DNA from: an uncultured Clostridia bacterium
GTDB lineage: Bacteria; Bacillota; Clostridia; Christensenellales; UBA1242
Direction: 5' to 3'
NCBI GenBank assembly: GCA_934746715.1
Contig: CAKVFI010000002.1
Location: 186,001 to 250,000 of the forward strand
Length of the DNA: 64,000 bases
In this document: piece after piece, positions 33,179 through 41,218 of the stretch
How the letters are laid out: each line of letters opens with the position of its first letter
Position numbering within the stretch: the first letter of the stretch is position 1
Translations under genes and position numbers: made by a program
The notes under the pieces: generated by a model
Told to the model about the DNA's origin: nothing
The model's database searches: none
Seen by the model: the letters and a program-made list of their open reading frames with translations, nothing else

Positions 33179-33309
33179 TTGTTTAAAATATAAAAAAATT
33201 TTTAGCCCTAAAATTATTTTTGTTAATTTTTTAAACGATTTTTGAGCGATTAAACCTACAAAATTTTGCAAATATTGATAAATTATTTTAATTATTTTTA
33301 AGTTTTGTG

Positions 33310-33315
33310 TATAAT
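33310..33315 (+). promoter_or_regulatory. -10 box directly before the MFS gene
   Basis: TATAAT at 33310-33315 ends 6 nt before the A of the start codon at 33322, and there is no Shine-Dalgarno site. This spacing predicts a leaderless mRNA. Confidence 0.6.
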
Positions 33316-33321
33316 AGGCAT

Positions 33322-34560
33322 ATGAGTTATAATTATGATATAAAAACCAGCCAAAAAGATAATCATGCAAATCGTGGTTTGGCTTTTTGTCACACTTTTG
33401 CCAATGTTATAGACTTGTTTATTTCAACTTTCCTTATTGCACATCTATATCAATTTTCAACAAGTGCTTATAATTATTGTTTTAAAGCAGGTTTGTTTGA
33501 ATTGATTTCATATTCTTGCATGTTGTTGGGCTATTTTATTTTTAGTTTCTTGGTTGCCAAAACAAACAGGATTTGGATTTATAGGTTGGCATTGCTGTTA
33601 AGAACACTTGTTGTAGTTTTTTCTGTGTTTTACGGCGAAGTGATAGCGCAATATATTTGGCTTGCAGGTTTGCTTGATGGTGTTTCTAAAGGTGTGTATT
33701 GGTCAAGTTATAATGTGTTAAAACAAGAAATGGTTAGCCGAACCAGCATGAGCAAATTTGCGGTTTTAACATTTGTTTTGCAAAAAAGTGTGAGTGTGGT
33801 GTTTCCAATCACAATTGGCGCTTTGATTGAAATTTCAACATTTAGTCAAGTTGCAATCTATGTTTTGTTTATATGTGCCATGCAAATTGCAGTGTCGTTT
33901 GTTGTTAAGGCAAAAAAACCAGAAAACAGCAATTTTGATTTGATTGACTATTTCAAACGTTTAAAACAAAATCCATCAATGTATTTTAAAATTAAAAGTG
34001 TTTATAAGGTTAGCATAATTTATGGAACAACATCAGTGCTTTCCACTCTTATGAGTGTGTGCATTATGTTGCAATGTGGCAGTAATTTGAGCCTTGGTGC
34101 AATCACAAGTGTTGTGGGTGTGTCAGTTGTGCTTACGGCCATTTTGTTTTCAAGATTCACAAAAGAAGGACACCGCAACAGTTTATATATCTTGTTTAGT
34201 TTATTTCCTATTATAGGTGCAGTATTGTTTGTCTGTTTGCCTAGTTTAACCACAGTCATAATCTTTAACTTTTGCGCAGCGATATCAGGAACATTATTTA
34301 AAGTTCATTATGATATAATTCGCAATAGAGATTTGAAAGAGGCGGGTTTATATCAAGACATAAGTGAACATCAAGCGATGATAGAATTCATTTTGTGTTT
34401 TGTGCGCATGATAACTTATGCTTTGGTTGTTCTGTTAAGTTTTTCTAATTCTCAAATTATTTTTGATATTATGTTGATATTGTTTTCAATTTTGTATGCT
34501 TTAAATTTGATTGCAATGATAATATATGAAACAAAACGAAGGAAAAACAAGTTGGATTGA
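33322..34560 (+). CDS. MFS-like membrane transporter
   Basis: 412 residues with about twelve hydrophobic segments in two halves, and a cytoplasmic loop near the middle (KAKKPENSNFDLIDYFKRLKQNP). The first loop region contains LVAKTNRIWIYRLALLLR and a helix with GLLDGVSKGVYWSSYNVLKQEMV, a pattern seen in major facilitator proteins. Substrate unknown. ATG 33322 is chosen over the codon at 33307 because the -10 box overlaps that region. It ends with TGA. Confidence 0.7.
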   Translation: MSYNYDIKTSQKDNHANRGLAFCHTFANVIDLFISTFLIAHLYQFSTSAYNYCFKAGLFELISYSCMLLGYFIFSFLVAKTNRIWIYRLALLLRTLVVVFSVFYGEVIAQYIWLAGLLDGVSKGVYWSSYNVLKQEMVSRTSMSKFAVLTFVLQKSVSVVFPITIGALIEISTFSQVAIYVLFICAMQIAVSFVVKAKKPENSNFDLIDYFKRLKQNPSMYFKIKSVYKVSIIYGTTSVLSTLMSVCIMLQCGSNLSLGAITSVVGVSVVLTAILFSRFTKEGHRNSLYILFSLFPIIGAVLFVCLPSLTTVIIFNFCAAISGTLFKVHYDIIRNRDLKEAGLYQDISEHQAMIEFILCFVRMITYALVVLLSFSNSQIIFDIMLILFSILYALNLIAMIIYETKRRKNKLD

Positions 34561-34607
34561 TAATAGTCAAACTGGCTAAATACAAATCAATAAATTTTGC
34601 AAAAACC

Positions 34608-34636
34608 TTGACATGCAAATGTTTATTTGATAATAT
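34608..34636 (+). promoter_or_regulatory. Promoter of the trpS leader
   Basis: TTGACA (34608-34613), 17-bp spacer, TAATAT (34631-34636). Transcription would start near 34643, about 37 nt before the leader peptide. Confidence 0.8.
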
Positions 34637-34679
34637 TTATATAGATTTAAGCAATTTGCTTTAAATTTTAGGAGATAAT

Positions 34680-34709
34680 ATGAAAAGATTAAGTTGGCGC
34701 ATTTGGTAA
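34680..34709 (+). CDS. Tryptophan leader peptide before trpS
   Basis: A nine-codon ORF reads MKRLSWRIW with Trp at codons 6 and 9, out of nine, followed by TAA. It has a clear ribosome site (GGAGA, 4 nt before ATG) and is the first ORF after a good promoter. It is followed by a nested hairpin set, a terminator, and then trpS. Two Trp codons in nine, ahead of the Trp-tRNA synthetase gene, is the hallmark of ribosome-mediated attenuation. The peptide itself probably has no function. Confidence 0.8.
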   Translation: MKRLSWRIW

Positions 34710-34800
34710 ATATTCTTACACAGTGTGTAAGTGGTATTTTGTGCGCCACGAAAACTTTTGATTATAAACTCAACATGTTTTTATGGTATGTTGAGTTTTT
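34695..34800 (+). promoter_or_regulatory. Attenuator controlling trpS
   Basis: TGGCGCA (34695-34701), which holds the first Trp codon, can pair with TGCGCCA (34742-34748). Between them CTTACAC/GTGTAAG (34715-34731) forms a small hairpin. A terminator follows at 34766-34798. A ribosome stalled at either Trp codon would cover or open the TGGCGCA pairing. The exact antiterminator is not clear; AAAACT (34751-34756) pairing with AGTTTT (34794-34799) is a weak candidate. No T-box signature was found. Confidence 0.7.
34766..34800 (+). terminator. Terminator within the trpS leader
   Basis: AAACTCAACAT (34766-34776) pairs perfectly with ATGTTGAGTTT (34788-34798) around an 11-nt loop, followed by a T-run. 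It lies 57 nt after the leader peptide stop and about 225 nt before trpS. Confidence 0.9.
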
Positions 34801-35020
34801 TATTTTAATTAAAATAAATATATTAAAAATAAAATTAAACAATTATTATTCAAAAAAAATAAAAAAACTAAACAATTATTTAGATTTTAAAATTAAATAT
34901 ATTAATACGGCAACAAAATATATAAAACTATTTTATAAAAAAACAATAGAAAGTGTTTTACACAATAAAAAATTATTTTAATAATAAAAAATTAATATTA
35001 ACAATTAAAATTTAAGGAGA
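34801..35020 (+). other. A+T-only spacer between attenuator and trpS
   Basis: About 220 bases with very little G or C. A long frame crosses it (34694-34981), but it overlaps the leader peptide and attenuator, lacks a ribosome site, and encodes Lys/Ile/Asn-rich low-complexity sequence, so I do not call it a gene. Confidence 0.55.
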
Positions 35021-35025
35021 AATTT

Positions 35026-36075
35026 ATGAATAAAAAAATTATTTTAACTGGCGATAGACCAACTGGCAATTTGCATATAGGTCACTATGTTGGAAGTTTG
35101 ATGAGAAGGATAGAATTGCAAAACAAAGGTGGCTATGATGAATTTTATGTGATGTTAGCTGATAGCCAAGCATTAACTGATAACTTTGGCAATGTTCAAA
35201 AGGTTAGGGACAATGTTCTTAATGTGATGTTGGACTATTTGTCTGTAGGGCTTGATCCAAACAAGGTTACATTTTTTGTGCAAAGTGAAGTGAGCGAGTT
35301 GACTGAGTTTACTTTTTATTATATGAACCTTGTTACACTTGCAAGGCTTGAGCGAAACCCTACCGTTAAAGAGGAACTTAAATCTAAAGATTTTAGTGGT
35401 GCAATACCTATGGGATTTTTAACATATCCAGTAAGTCAAACAGCGGACATAACCGCATTTAACGCAAATGTAATTCCTGTTGGCGATGACCAATTGCCAA
35501 TGATAGAACAGGCAAGAGAAATTGTGCGTTCATTTAATAATCTTTATGGTGAAACTTTGATTGAACCTCAAGCTGTTTTGCCAGAAAAAGAAAGTTGCTA
35601 TAGATTGGTTGGCATTGACGGAAAAGCCAAAATGAGTAAATCACTTGGCAATTGCATTTATCTTTGTGATGAGCCTGACGTGATTAAACAAAAAGTTTTT
35701 TCAATGTACACTGACCCAAATCATGTTCATTTGGAAGATCCTGGCAAAGTTGAAGGTAACACCGTGTTTACTTATCTTGATGTGTTCTGTAAACCTGAAC
35801 ATTTTGAAAAATACTTGCCAGAATATTCATCTCTAGAAGAATTAAAAGCCCACTATATGCGTGGTGGTTTGGGTGATATGAAAATTAAAAAATTCTTAAA
35901 CAACATTCTTCAAGAACTTTTGCAACCAATACGTGAAAGAAGAAAAGAATTGGCTCAACACCCTGAAAATGTTTTTGAAATTTTGCGTGCCGGCACAGAA
36001 AAGGCAAGAAAAGTTGCCTATACTAATTTAATGAAAATGAAAACAAATATGGGAATAAATTATTTTGAAAATTAA
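35026..36075 (+). CDS. trpS: Tryptophan--tRNA ligase
   Basis: 349 residues. This class I synthetase charges tRNA-Trp. The HIGH motif is at 17-20 (GDRPTGNLHIGHYVGSL) and KMSKS at 202-206 (KAKMSKSLGN), with VGDDQLPMIEQAREI between them. The ribosome site is TAAGGAGAAATT. Expression is probably set by the Trp leader peptide and attenuator upstream. No other trp genes are in the window. Confidence 0.97.
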   Translation: MNKKIILTGDRPTGNLHIGHYVGSLMRRIELQNKGGYDEFYVMLADSQALTDNFGNVQKVRDNVLNVMLDYLSVGLDPNKVTFFVQSEVSELTEFTFYYMNLVTLARLERNPTVKEELKSKDFSGAIPMGFLTYPVSQTADITAFNANVIPVGDDQLPMIEQAREIVRSFNNLYGETLIEPQAVLPEKESCYRLVGIDGKAKMSKSLGNCIYLCDEPDVIKQKVFSMYTDPNHVHLEDPGKVEGNTVFTYLDVFCKPEHFEKYLPEYSSLEELKAHYMRGGLGDMKIKKFLNNILQELLQPIRERRKELAQHPENVFEILRAGTEKARKVAYTNLMKMKTNMGINYFEN

Positions 36076-36151
36076 AAAATAAATTTAAAATAATTAAAAA
36101 ATATTTTAATAAAAAATAATTAATTACAAATTAAATATTAATTAAATTAAT

Positions 36152-36179
36152 AAAAAATCCACAAAAATGTGGATTTTTT
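36152..36179. terminator. Terminator between trpS and the minus-strand gene
   Basis: A 12-bp stem (AAAAAATCCACA / TGTGGATTTTTT, AAAA loop), almost the same as at 2821-2848. It can serve trpS (plus) and the small minus-strand gene at 36216. Confidence 0.9.
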
Positions 36180-36215
36180 GCGTTTTTTGTGATTTTAATA
36201 ATTAATTTGAATTTA

Positions 36216-36404
36216 TTAAATAAAACTGCGTTGTTGACCATAAACATAACAGTTATTATTGTTGTTTGAGCTTTGACCATATGCACCCAAAGCAAGCAAT
36301 AAAAGCAATAAAAAGGTTGTGTTGTTTGCCAAATCGGTGTTTGTCGCTTGTGCAATTATTGCAATCAAGATTGCAAATAAAATATAAAACGCATTTATAT
36401 TCAT
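36216..36404 (-). CDS. Small membrane protein, 62 aa
   Basis: The start is ATG 36404 (MNINAFYILFAIL), after TTAAGGAGCAAG on the minus strand. There are two hydrophobic stretches (about 5-18 and 28-40), followed by GAYGQSSNNNNNCYVYGQQRSFI, an Asn-rich tail. Not recognised. The upstream extension of the frame to 36455 lacks a ribosome site. Confidence 0.6.
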   Translation of the reverse strand: MNINAFYILFAILIAIIAQATNTDLANNTTFLLLLLLALGAYGQSSNNNNNCYVYGQQRSFI

Positions 36405-36507
36405 TTTCTTGCTCCTTAAATATTTTTTTATGTTATTTGTATTTATTCGACACAATAAAACAATGTGAAAACTTTTTTTGAAAATCTTGATTTGTTATTA
36501 TTGTTTT

Positions 36508-36822
36508 ATGGAAATAAGTGAAGAAATTAATTTGAAAAAGCATTTGCCAAAACCAAATGACTTAAAAAATTTTGCAAACTTTTTTTATGCTTTTAGTGAT
36601 GATACAAGGCTTAAAATAATAATTTTATTGACAATAAAACCTCTTTGCGTTGGTGACATTGCAATAATTTTGGAATCTAATCAAACAACCATAAGTCATC
36701 AACTCAAAATTTTGAGGTCATTAAATATTGTTGAATGTTCTAGGGACGGTAAGAGCATTTTATATTTCATAAGCAACGCTGACATTGAAAATGTGCTTAA
36801 TGCGGGTGTTGAGTGTATTTAG
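36508..36822 (+). CDS. ArsR-family transcriptional regulator
   Basis: 104 residues with a winged-helix core: ANFFYAFSDDTRLKIIILLTIKPLCVGDIAIILESNQTTISHQLKILRSLNIVECSRDGKSILYFISN. The recognition helix is QTTISHQLKILR. Only one Cys is present in the alpha-3 position (LCVGD, not ELCVCD), so classical arsenic or cadmium sensing through a Cys pair is unlikely. The start ATG 36508 lacks a Shine-Dalgarno site; TATTAT at 36496-36501 would give a leaderless message. A perfect palindrome lies 15 bp after its stop, at the start of the next gene. Confidence 0.85.
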   Translation: MEISEEINLKKHLPKPNDLKNFANFFYAFSDDTRLKIIILLTIKPLCVGDIAIILESNQTTISHQLKILRSLNIVECSRDGKSILYFISNADIENVLNAGVECI

Positions 36823-36837
36823 CAAAAACCAAAAAAA

Positions 36838-36857
36838 TTCATACTATATAGTATGAA
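36838..36857. promoter_or_regulatory. Perfect 20-bp palindrome, probable operator
   Basis: TTCATACTAT followed directly by its reverse complement ATAGTATGAA. It includes TACTAT (36842-36847), a possible -10 box 5 nt before the ATG of the downstream gene, and overlaps that ATG (36853). An ArsR protein bound here would block both polymerase and start codon. A symmetric site of this size next to an arsR gene is a likely operator. Confidence 0.7.
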
Positions 36858-37407
36858 GATTGTTTGCGTTTCTGGTGGCAGTTATAAATCATTTTATTTA
36901 AATCATTTTTCAAAAATTAAGCAATGTGATTTGCTGGTGTTTAATTTTGGCATTATTTATGATTATATTTTTAAAGATGAATTATTTGATTTTGGAGTTG
37001 TGACGCAAGAGCTTAACTTGTTGGCAAAAACTCTAAAAGCAATTGTTGTTGCTGGCGTTTTTGTTGTTAAAGCTGGCAAAAAAACAAAGTCGTTGATTGT
37101 TAGCGACGGCAAAAAAATTTATTTGTCAACATTTGAATTGGGAGTTAAAGTTTGTTTGAGAAAACAATTGCAAAAATTTAACAATGCAACCAAAAAGGAT
37201 AATTATGTAAACTTTGTTGTTGGTGGGGCAAAAACAAACTATGCTGGCAGCAACAAAATTGTGCTTAACGATAAACCAATAAATGTTAGAGTTGAGCATT
37301 GTTCCAACAAAAAAATTTACATCTTTTGTTCCAATCACGGAGTTGATGTTGTTAAATGCAAAAAATTAACGCGCAATTTTTATAAGGTTAGCGTTTTGAA
37401 TTTTTGA
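36853..37407 (+). CDS. Unknown protein, possible divergent nitrilase-like fold
   Basis: 184 residues. It is weakly similar in layout to the carbon-nitrogen hydrolase superfamily: LNLLAKTLKAIVVAGVFVVKAGKKTKSLIVSDGKKIYLSTFELGVKVCLRKQL echoes the 'VVAG...alvi..dG..y' and 'G..IC.D..FPE' regions. It is shorter than real nitrilases (about 260 aa) and lacks the usual Glu-Lys-Cys context, so I do not assign a function. The start overlaps the palindrome and has no Shine-Dalgarno site. It is probably controlled by the ArsR protein encoded just upstream. Confidence 0.55.
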   Translation: MKIVCVSGGSYKSFYLNHFSKIKQCDLLVFNFGIIYDYIFKDELFDFGVVTQELNLLAKTLKAIVVAGVFVVKAGKKTKSLIVSDGKKIYLSTFELGVKVCLRKQLQKFNNATKKDNYVNFVVGGAKTNYAGSNKIVLNDKPINVRVEHCSNKKIYIFCSNHGVDVVKCKKLTRNFYKVSVLNF

Positions 37408-37692
37408 TATATTACATATTTATTAAATTTTAAAATTAAAAAACACAAGTTGTAGAAAATAAAATTCGACAAAAAACGCAATAAGATTTTTTGCATTAAA
37501 TCAACGGCGTGATTTGAGCAGTTGTGGCAAATTTTTGACAAAAATCAAAAGAATTTGTGCTAAATTTTGATGTATTGTTAAAATTTATTTTGAAAATATT
37601 TTTCGATATGTTATTATAAGTGTATATAATTTGGGTGGATTGTTATATTCACTTCGCCTATACAAGGACTAAACCAATTTCTTGGAGTTAAT
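37408..37692 (+). other. Intergenic region with pgk promoter
   Basis: About 285 bases. A TATAAT at 37625-37630 lies about 60 bp before pgk; an alternative pair is TTGAAA (37590-37595) with TATTAT (37612-37617, 16-bp spacer). Nothing else is recognised. Confidence 0.5.
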
Positions 37693-38874
37693 ATGAAAAG
37701 AACTATTAGAGATGTTGATGTAACTAATAAGCGCGTGTTTTTGAGAGTGGACTACAATGTTCCAATAAACGCAGATTTAAAAATTGTTGATGATGAACGC
37801 ATTGTTGCAACTTTGCCAACCATCAATTATTTGTTGGAGCATAACGCCAAAATTATTTTATGTTCTCATTTGGGCAGACCTAATGGCCAAGTTGACAGCA
37901 AATTGTCGCTTCGTCCTGTGCTTTCAAGATTAAGCAAATTGTTGGACAGGCCTATATCTTTTGCTGAAGATGTTTGGGCTGATAGCACCAAAGAAATGAT
38001 AGATAAAATGCATGAAGGTGATATCCTTATGCTTGAGAATATTCGTTTTTATCCAGAAGAAGAAAAAAACAATCCGGAGTTTGCTGCTCGTTTGGCAGAA
38101 TTTGCGGATATATATGTGTTTGAAGCTTTTGCAACAGCACATCGCAAACATGCATCAACTTATGGAGTTTCTCGTTTGTTGCCAAATGCAATTGGCTTTT
38201 TGGTTGAACATGAACTTGAAATGTTCCACAAAGTCATGAACAACCCAGCACATCCATTTGTTGCCATTTTGGGTGGCGCAAAAGTGTCTGACAAACTTCC
38301 AGTTGTTGAAAATCTGCTTGATATTGCAGACACAATTTTGATTGGTGGTGGCATGGCTTACACTTTCATCAAGGCAATTGGTGGGGCTGTTGGCAATTCG
38401 ATTGTTGATAATTCCAAAATAGACTTGGCAAAAGAAATTTTGGACAAAGCAAAAGAAAAGGGCGTAAAAGTTGTTTTGCCTATTGATAATATTGGTGCAA
38501 AAGAATTTAGTGAAGATGCTGAAAGCAAACGTTTTATGAGTGGTTTCTTTGATGAAGCATATCAAGGCATGGATATTGGCCCAAAAACAATCAAAATGTT
38601 TAAAAAACCAATTAAAAAAGCAAAAACAATTGTATGGAATGGCCCTTTGGGTGTTTACGAATATGATCGTTTCCGCAAAGGGACAAACAAAATTGCAAAA
38701 TATGTTGCAAAAAGCAATGCTGTGTCCTTAATCGGTGGTGGTGATAGCATCGCTGCAATTCAAAATTTGGGTTATGCTAAAAAAATAACACATATGTCAA
38801 CAGGCGGCGGGGCTAGTTTAGCCTTGTTGCAAGGTAAAAAATTGCCTTGTGTTGAGATAATTGAAAATGTTTAA
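37693..38874 (+). CDS. pgk: Phosphoglycerate kinase
   Basis: 393 residues. It transfers phosphate from 1,3-bisphosphoglycerate to ADP in glycolysis. Conserved segments: KRVFLRVDYNVP, ILCSHLGRPNG, LLENIRFYPEE, FGTAHR-type FATAHRKHAST, LGGAKVSDKLPV, LIGGGMAYTF, WNGPLGVYEYDRF and the C-terminal GGGDSIAAIQNLG with STGGGASLALLQGK. GpmI, the next lower-glycolysis enzyme, follows 94 nt later after a terminator. Confidence 0.98.
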   Translation: MKRTIRDVDVTNKRVFLRVDYNVPINADLKIVDDERIVATLPTINYLLEHNAKIILCSHLGRPNGQVDSKLSLRPVLSRLSKLLDRPISFAEDVWADSTKEMIDKMHEGDILMLENIRFYPEEEKNNPEFAARLAEFADIYVFEAFATAHRKHASTYGVSRLLPNAIGFLVEHELEMFHKVMNNPAHPFVAILGGAKVSDKLPVVENLLDIADTILIGGGMAYTFIKAIGGAVGNSIVDNSKIDLAKEILDKAKEKGVKVVLPIDNIGAKEFSEDAESKRFMSGFFDEAYQGMDIGPKTIKMFKKPIKKAKTIVWNGPLGVYEYDRFRKGTNKIAKYVAKSNAVSLIGGGDSIAAIQNLGYAKKITHMSTGGGASLALLQGKKLPCVEIIENV

Positions 38875-38877
38875 ATT

Positions 38878-38906
38878 TAGGGCACATTTATTGTGCTCTA
38901 TTTTTG
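38878..38906 (+). terminator. Terminator of pgk
   Basis: TAGGGCACA (38878-38886) pairs with TGTGCTCTA (38892-38900), one G-U pair, followed by TTTTT. Confidence 0.8.
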
Positions 38907-38968
38907 TTTAAAATTAAATTTTTTGTTTTAAAATTTTAAATTAGATTAAAATTGATTAAGGGGGATTT

Positions 38969-40441
38969 ATGTCAAAAAAAGGTTTGTTGATTATTCTTGA
39001 TGGATACGGAGAAGGGAAACCAGACAAATTTAATGCAGTTGTCAATGCAAAAACTCCTTTTTTGGATAGTTTAAAAAGCAATATATCTTTGTTGAGAACT
39101 GATGGCGAAGCTGTTGGGCTTTTTGCTGGAGAAATGGGCGGAAGTGAAGTTGGGCATTTGACAATCGGCTCTGGCAGAGTTGTTGCTTCAACAGCAAAAT
39201 TGATTAAAGATGAAATAGATTCTGGCAAATTTAAAGATAACAAAGTTTTGGTAACTATTGTTGAAGAATTGGTTAAATCAGGCGGAGATGTTCATCTAAT
39301 TGGTATGATGAGTGATAAAAATGTTCATAGTGATATCAATCATTGCTATGAACTTATGAAAGTTTTTAGCGGCAAAGCAAAACATATTTATTTACACTTG
39401 ATTACTGATGGCAGAGATTGTGGCAGTGCTGATAGTTTGAAATATTTAAAAATATTGCGTGAAAAGATGAAAAAGGTTCAACATTGTGAAATTGCAAGCA
39501 TAGGTGGCAGATTTTACGCAATGGATAGAGAAAGCAATTATGACCGCATCGAAATTGCCAAAAAAGCCATGCTTGAAACAGACAACGAAATTTTGCCAGA
39601 AGATGTTGAAAATTATTTGCGTGCGCAACATGCTATTGGAAACACGGATGAATATGTTAAACCAGTGCATGTAAAAACAAAACATAAGTTTGAATTGTCT
39701 GCCAATGACTATTTGTTCTTTTTCAATTTTAGGGAAGATAGACTGCGTGAAATTGTTAAGATTTTGGCACAAACGCCTGCTAAACTTGCAACAATGGCAG
39801 ATGTTGCAACAGCCAAAACAAAGGTTTTGTATCCAAAAACAAAAGTCAACAACACTTTAAGTGAATATCTTTCAAAACTTGGTTTAAAACAAGTTAAAAT
39901 TAGCGAAACAACCAAGTATGCACATGTTACTTACTTTTTGAATGGCGGAAATGAGCAACCTTTTAAGGGTGAAGATAGAATTCACATTCCTACAATCAAA
40001 ACGGACAAATTCAACAAAACTCCTTTAATGCAAGCGGGCAAAATCACAGAAGAAACAAATGAAGCAATTAAAGACGGATATGACGCAATTATTGTCAACT
40101 TTTCAAATCCAGATATGATTGGGCACACTGGAGATTACAATGCAGTTGTAACTTCGCTTGAATATTTGGACGGTTGCCTTAAATCGATTGTGGAAAACGC
40201 AAAAGCACACGGATATTTTGTGATTATCACAGCAGACCACGGCAACAGTGAACAAATGCGTTATCCAAACGGAGAACCACACTATGCACACACATTAAAC
40301 AAAGTTATGTTTGCTGTTGTTGACGATGTGCCTCACAAACTTAAACCACAAGGCGGGCTTAAAGATGTTGCTCCAACATTTTTGCAGTTGCTTGGTGTTG
40401 AACCAAACAAGGATTTTGAGGGCAGTAGTTTGCTAAAATAG
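38969..40441 (+). CDS. gpmI: Phosphoglycerate mutase, cofactor-independent
   Basis: 490 residues. This manganese-dependent enzyme converts 3- to 2-phosphoglycerate. The phosphatase-fold metal site begins ILDGYGEG, the phosphoserine nucleophile is Ser59 in GGSEVGHLTIGSGR, and other ligands appear in FSNPDMIGHTGDYNAVV, ITADHGNSEQM and HYAHTLNKVMF. The length is slightly below the usual 510. It has a GGGGGATTT ribosome site. The Bacillus-type iPGM is pH and Mn sensitive; not tested here. Confidence 0.96.
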   Translation: MSKKGLLIILDGYGEGKPDKFNAVVNAKTPFLDSLKSNISLLRTDGEAVGLFAGEMGGSEVGHLTIGSGRVVASTAKLIKDEIDSGKFKDNKVLVTIVEELVKSGGDVHLIGMMSDKNVHSDINHCYELMKVFSGKAKHIYLHLITDGRDCGSADSLKYLKILREKMKKVQHCEIASIGGRFYAMDRESNYDRIEIAKKAMLETDNEILPEDVENYLRAQHAIGNTDEYVKPVHVKTKHKFELSANDYLFFFNFREDRLREIVKILAQTPAKLATMADVATAKTKVLYPKTKVNNTLSEYLSKLGLKQVKISETTKYAHVTYFLNGGNEQPFKGEDRIHIPTIKTDKFNKTPLMQAGKITEETNEAIKDGYDAIIVNFSNPDMIGHTGDYNAVVTSLEYLDGCLKSIVENAKAHGYFVIITADHGNSEQMRYPNGEPHYAHTLNKVMFAVVDDVPHKLKPQGGLKDVAPTFLQLLGVEPNKDFEGSSLLK

Positions 40442-40462
40442 TGCATTACAACATCGATATAA

Positions 40463-40491
40463 TTGACAATATTGTGAATGTTTGCTAAAAT
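40463..40491 (+). promoter_or_regulatory. Promoter of the 73-residue membrane protein
   Basis: TTGACA (40463-40468), 17-bp spacer, TAAAAT (40486-40491), 21 bp before the start codon. Confidence 0.8.
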
Positions 40492-40512
40492 GAAATAACA
40501 AAGGAAAAACAT

Positions 40513-40734
40513 ATGAAATCTGCTTATTTTCAAGTTGTAAATTTTTTTCAAAGTATGCCAACAATCTGGTTTGCAACAATCTGGTTGCTTTTGTTGGCCG
40601 GCGGTTTGCTTTCAATAATGAACTTTTTTAAGGCGCACAACGGCACTCAAAAAACGTTTGAAAAAGCAGGTTTGCTTGTGCTTGCAATTTTGTTGTTTGC
40701 ATTTTTGATTTACTTAACTTACATTAGGCATTAA
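40513..40734 (+). CDS. Small membrane protein, 73 aa
   Basis: Two hydrophobic helices (about 18-36 and 52-70) separated by a short polar loop (KAHNGTQKTFEKAG). Not recognised. It has its own promoter and an AAAGGAAAAAC ribosome site. It precedes secG, which also has its own promoter, so the link to secretion is only positional. Confidence 0.65.
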   Translation: MKSAYFQVVNFFQSMPTIWFATIWLLLLAGGLLSIMNFFKAHNGTQKTFEKAGLLVLAILLFAFLIYLTYIRH

Positions 40735-40789
40735 TTTGCAAAATATTGGTTAAGTTGATTAATATTTGGTTTAAATTTTAATTTTTTGC

Positions 40790-40818
40790 TTGTAAATAAT
40801 ATTTAGGTATGTTATAAT
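40790..40818 (+). promoter_or_regulatory. Extended -10 promoter of secG
   Basis: TTGTAA (40790-40795), 17-bp spacer, TATAAT (40813-40818), with TG at 40810-40811 one base before the -10. Confidence 0.8.
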
Positions 40819-40893
40819 ACAAACGCAAAAATATATTTTGAATGCAATAACATCTTTTTAAGATGTTTCTTATTCGTTAATTATGGAGGATTT

Positions 40894-41196
40894 ATGAGTT
40901 ATATTTTAGGTACTGTGCCACAATGGATTTCAAAATCATTTCCAGTGCTTCAAAGCATCTGTTTGGTTGTTTTGGCAATCCTTGCATTGGCTTTGATTGT
41001 GCTTGTGTTTATGCAAATTAATGGCGATGGCGATGCAAGCAATGTTATCACTGGCAATCAAGACAGTTATTATGCTCAAAACAAAGGCGGTTCTCGTGAA
41101 GGGCGTATCACAAAATTGGCATATATCATTGCTGGTGTGATTGTTTTCTTCATCGTGGTATACTGCTTGTTGGTTAAAATTCCTACAATGTTTTAA
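40894..41196 (+). CDS. secG: Protein translocase subunit SecG
   Basis: 100 residues with two membrane helices (about 20-40 and 77-96) joined by a polar loop GDGDASNVITGNQDSYYAQNKGGSREGRI, which matches the SecG pattern (Gly/Ser/Asn-rich loop with FxxxNKG.S.E). It helps SecA-driven export through SecY. The secG-rnr-smpB-ssrA order is common in Firmicutes and supports the call. A terminator follows directly. Confidence 0.88.
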   Translation: MSYILGTVPQWISKSFPVLQSICLVVLAILALALIVLVFMQINGDGDASNVITGNQDSYYAQNKGGSREGRITKLAYIIAGVIVFFIVVYCLLVKIPTMF

Positions 41197-41218
41197 AAAG
41201 TGCGCTTAGGCGCATTTT
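41196..41218 (+). terminator. Terminator of secG
   Basis: AAAAGTGCGC pairs with GCGCATTTTT around TTAG, with one G-U pair and a T-run. Confidence 0.85.

Noticed and set aside
34640..34760. A T-box riboswitch before trpS
   Set aside because: I found no AGGGTGGNACCGCG-like antiterminator bulge and no room for the stem I specifier loop. The leader peptide explains the region better.
34694..34981. A 95-codon frame after the trpS promoter
   Set aside because: It overlaps the leader peptide and the attenuator, has no ribosome site, and most of it is low-complexity Lys/Ile/Asn from an A+T-only spacer.
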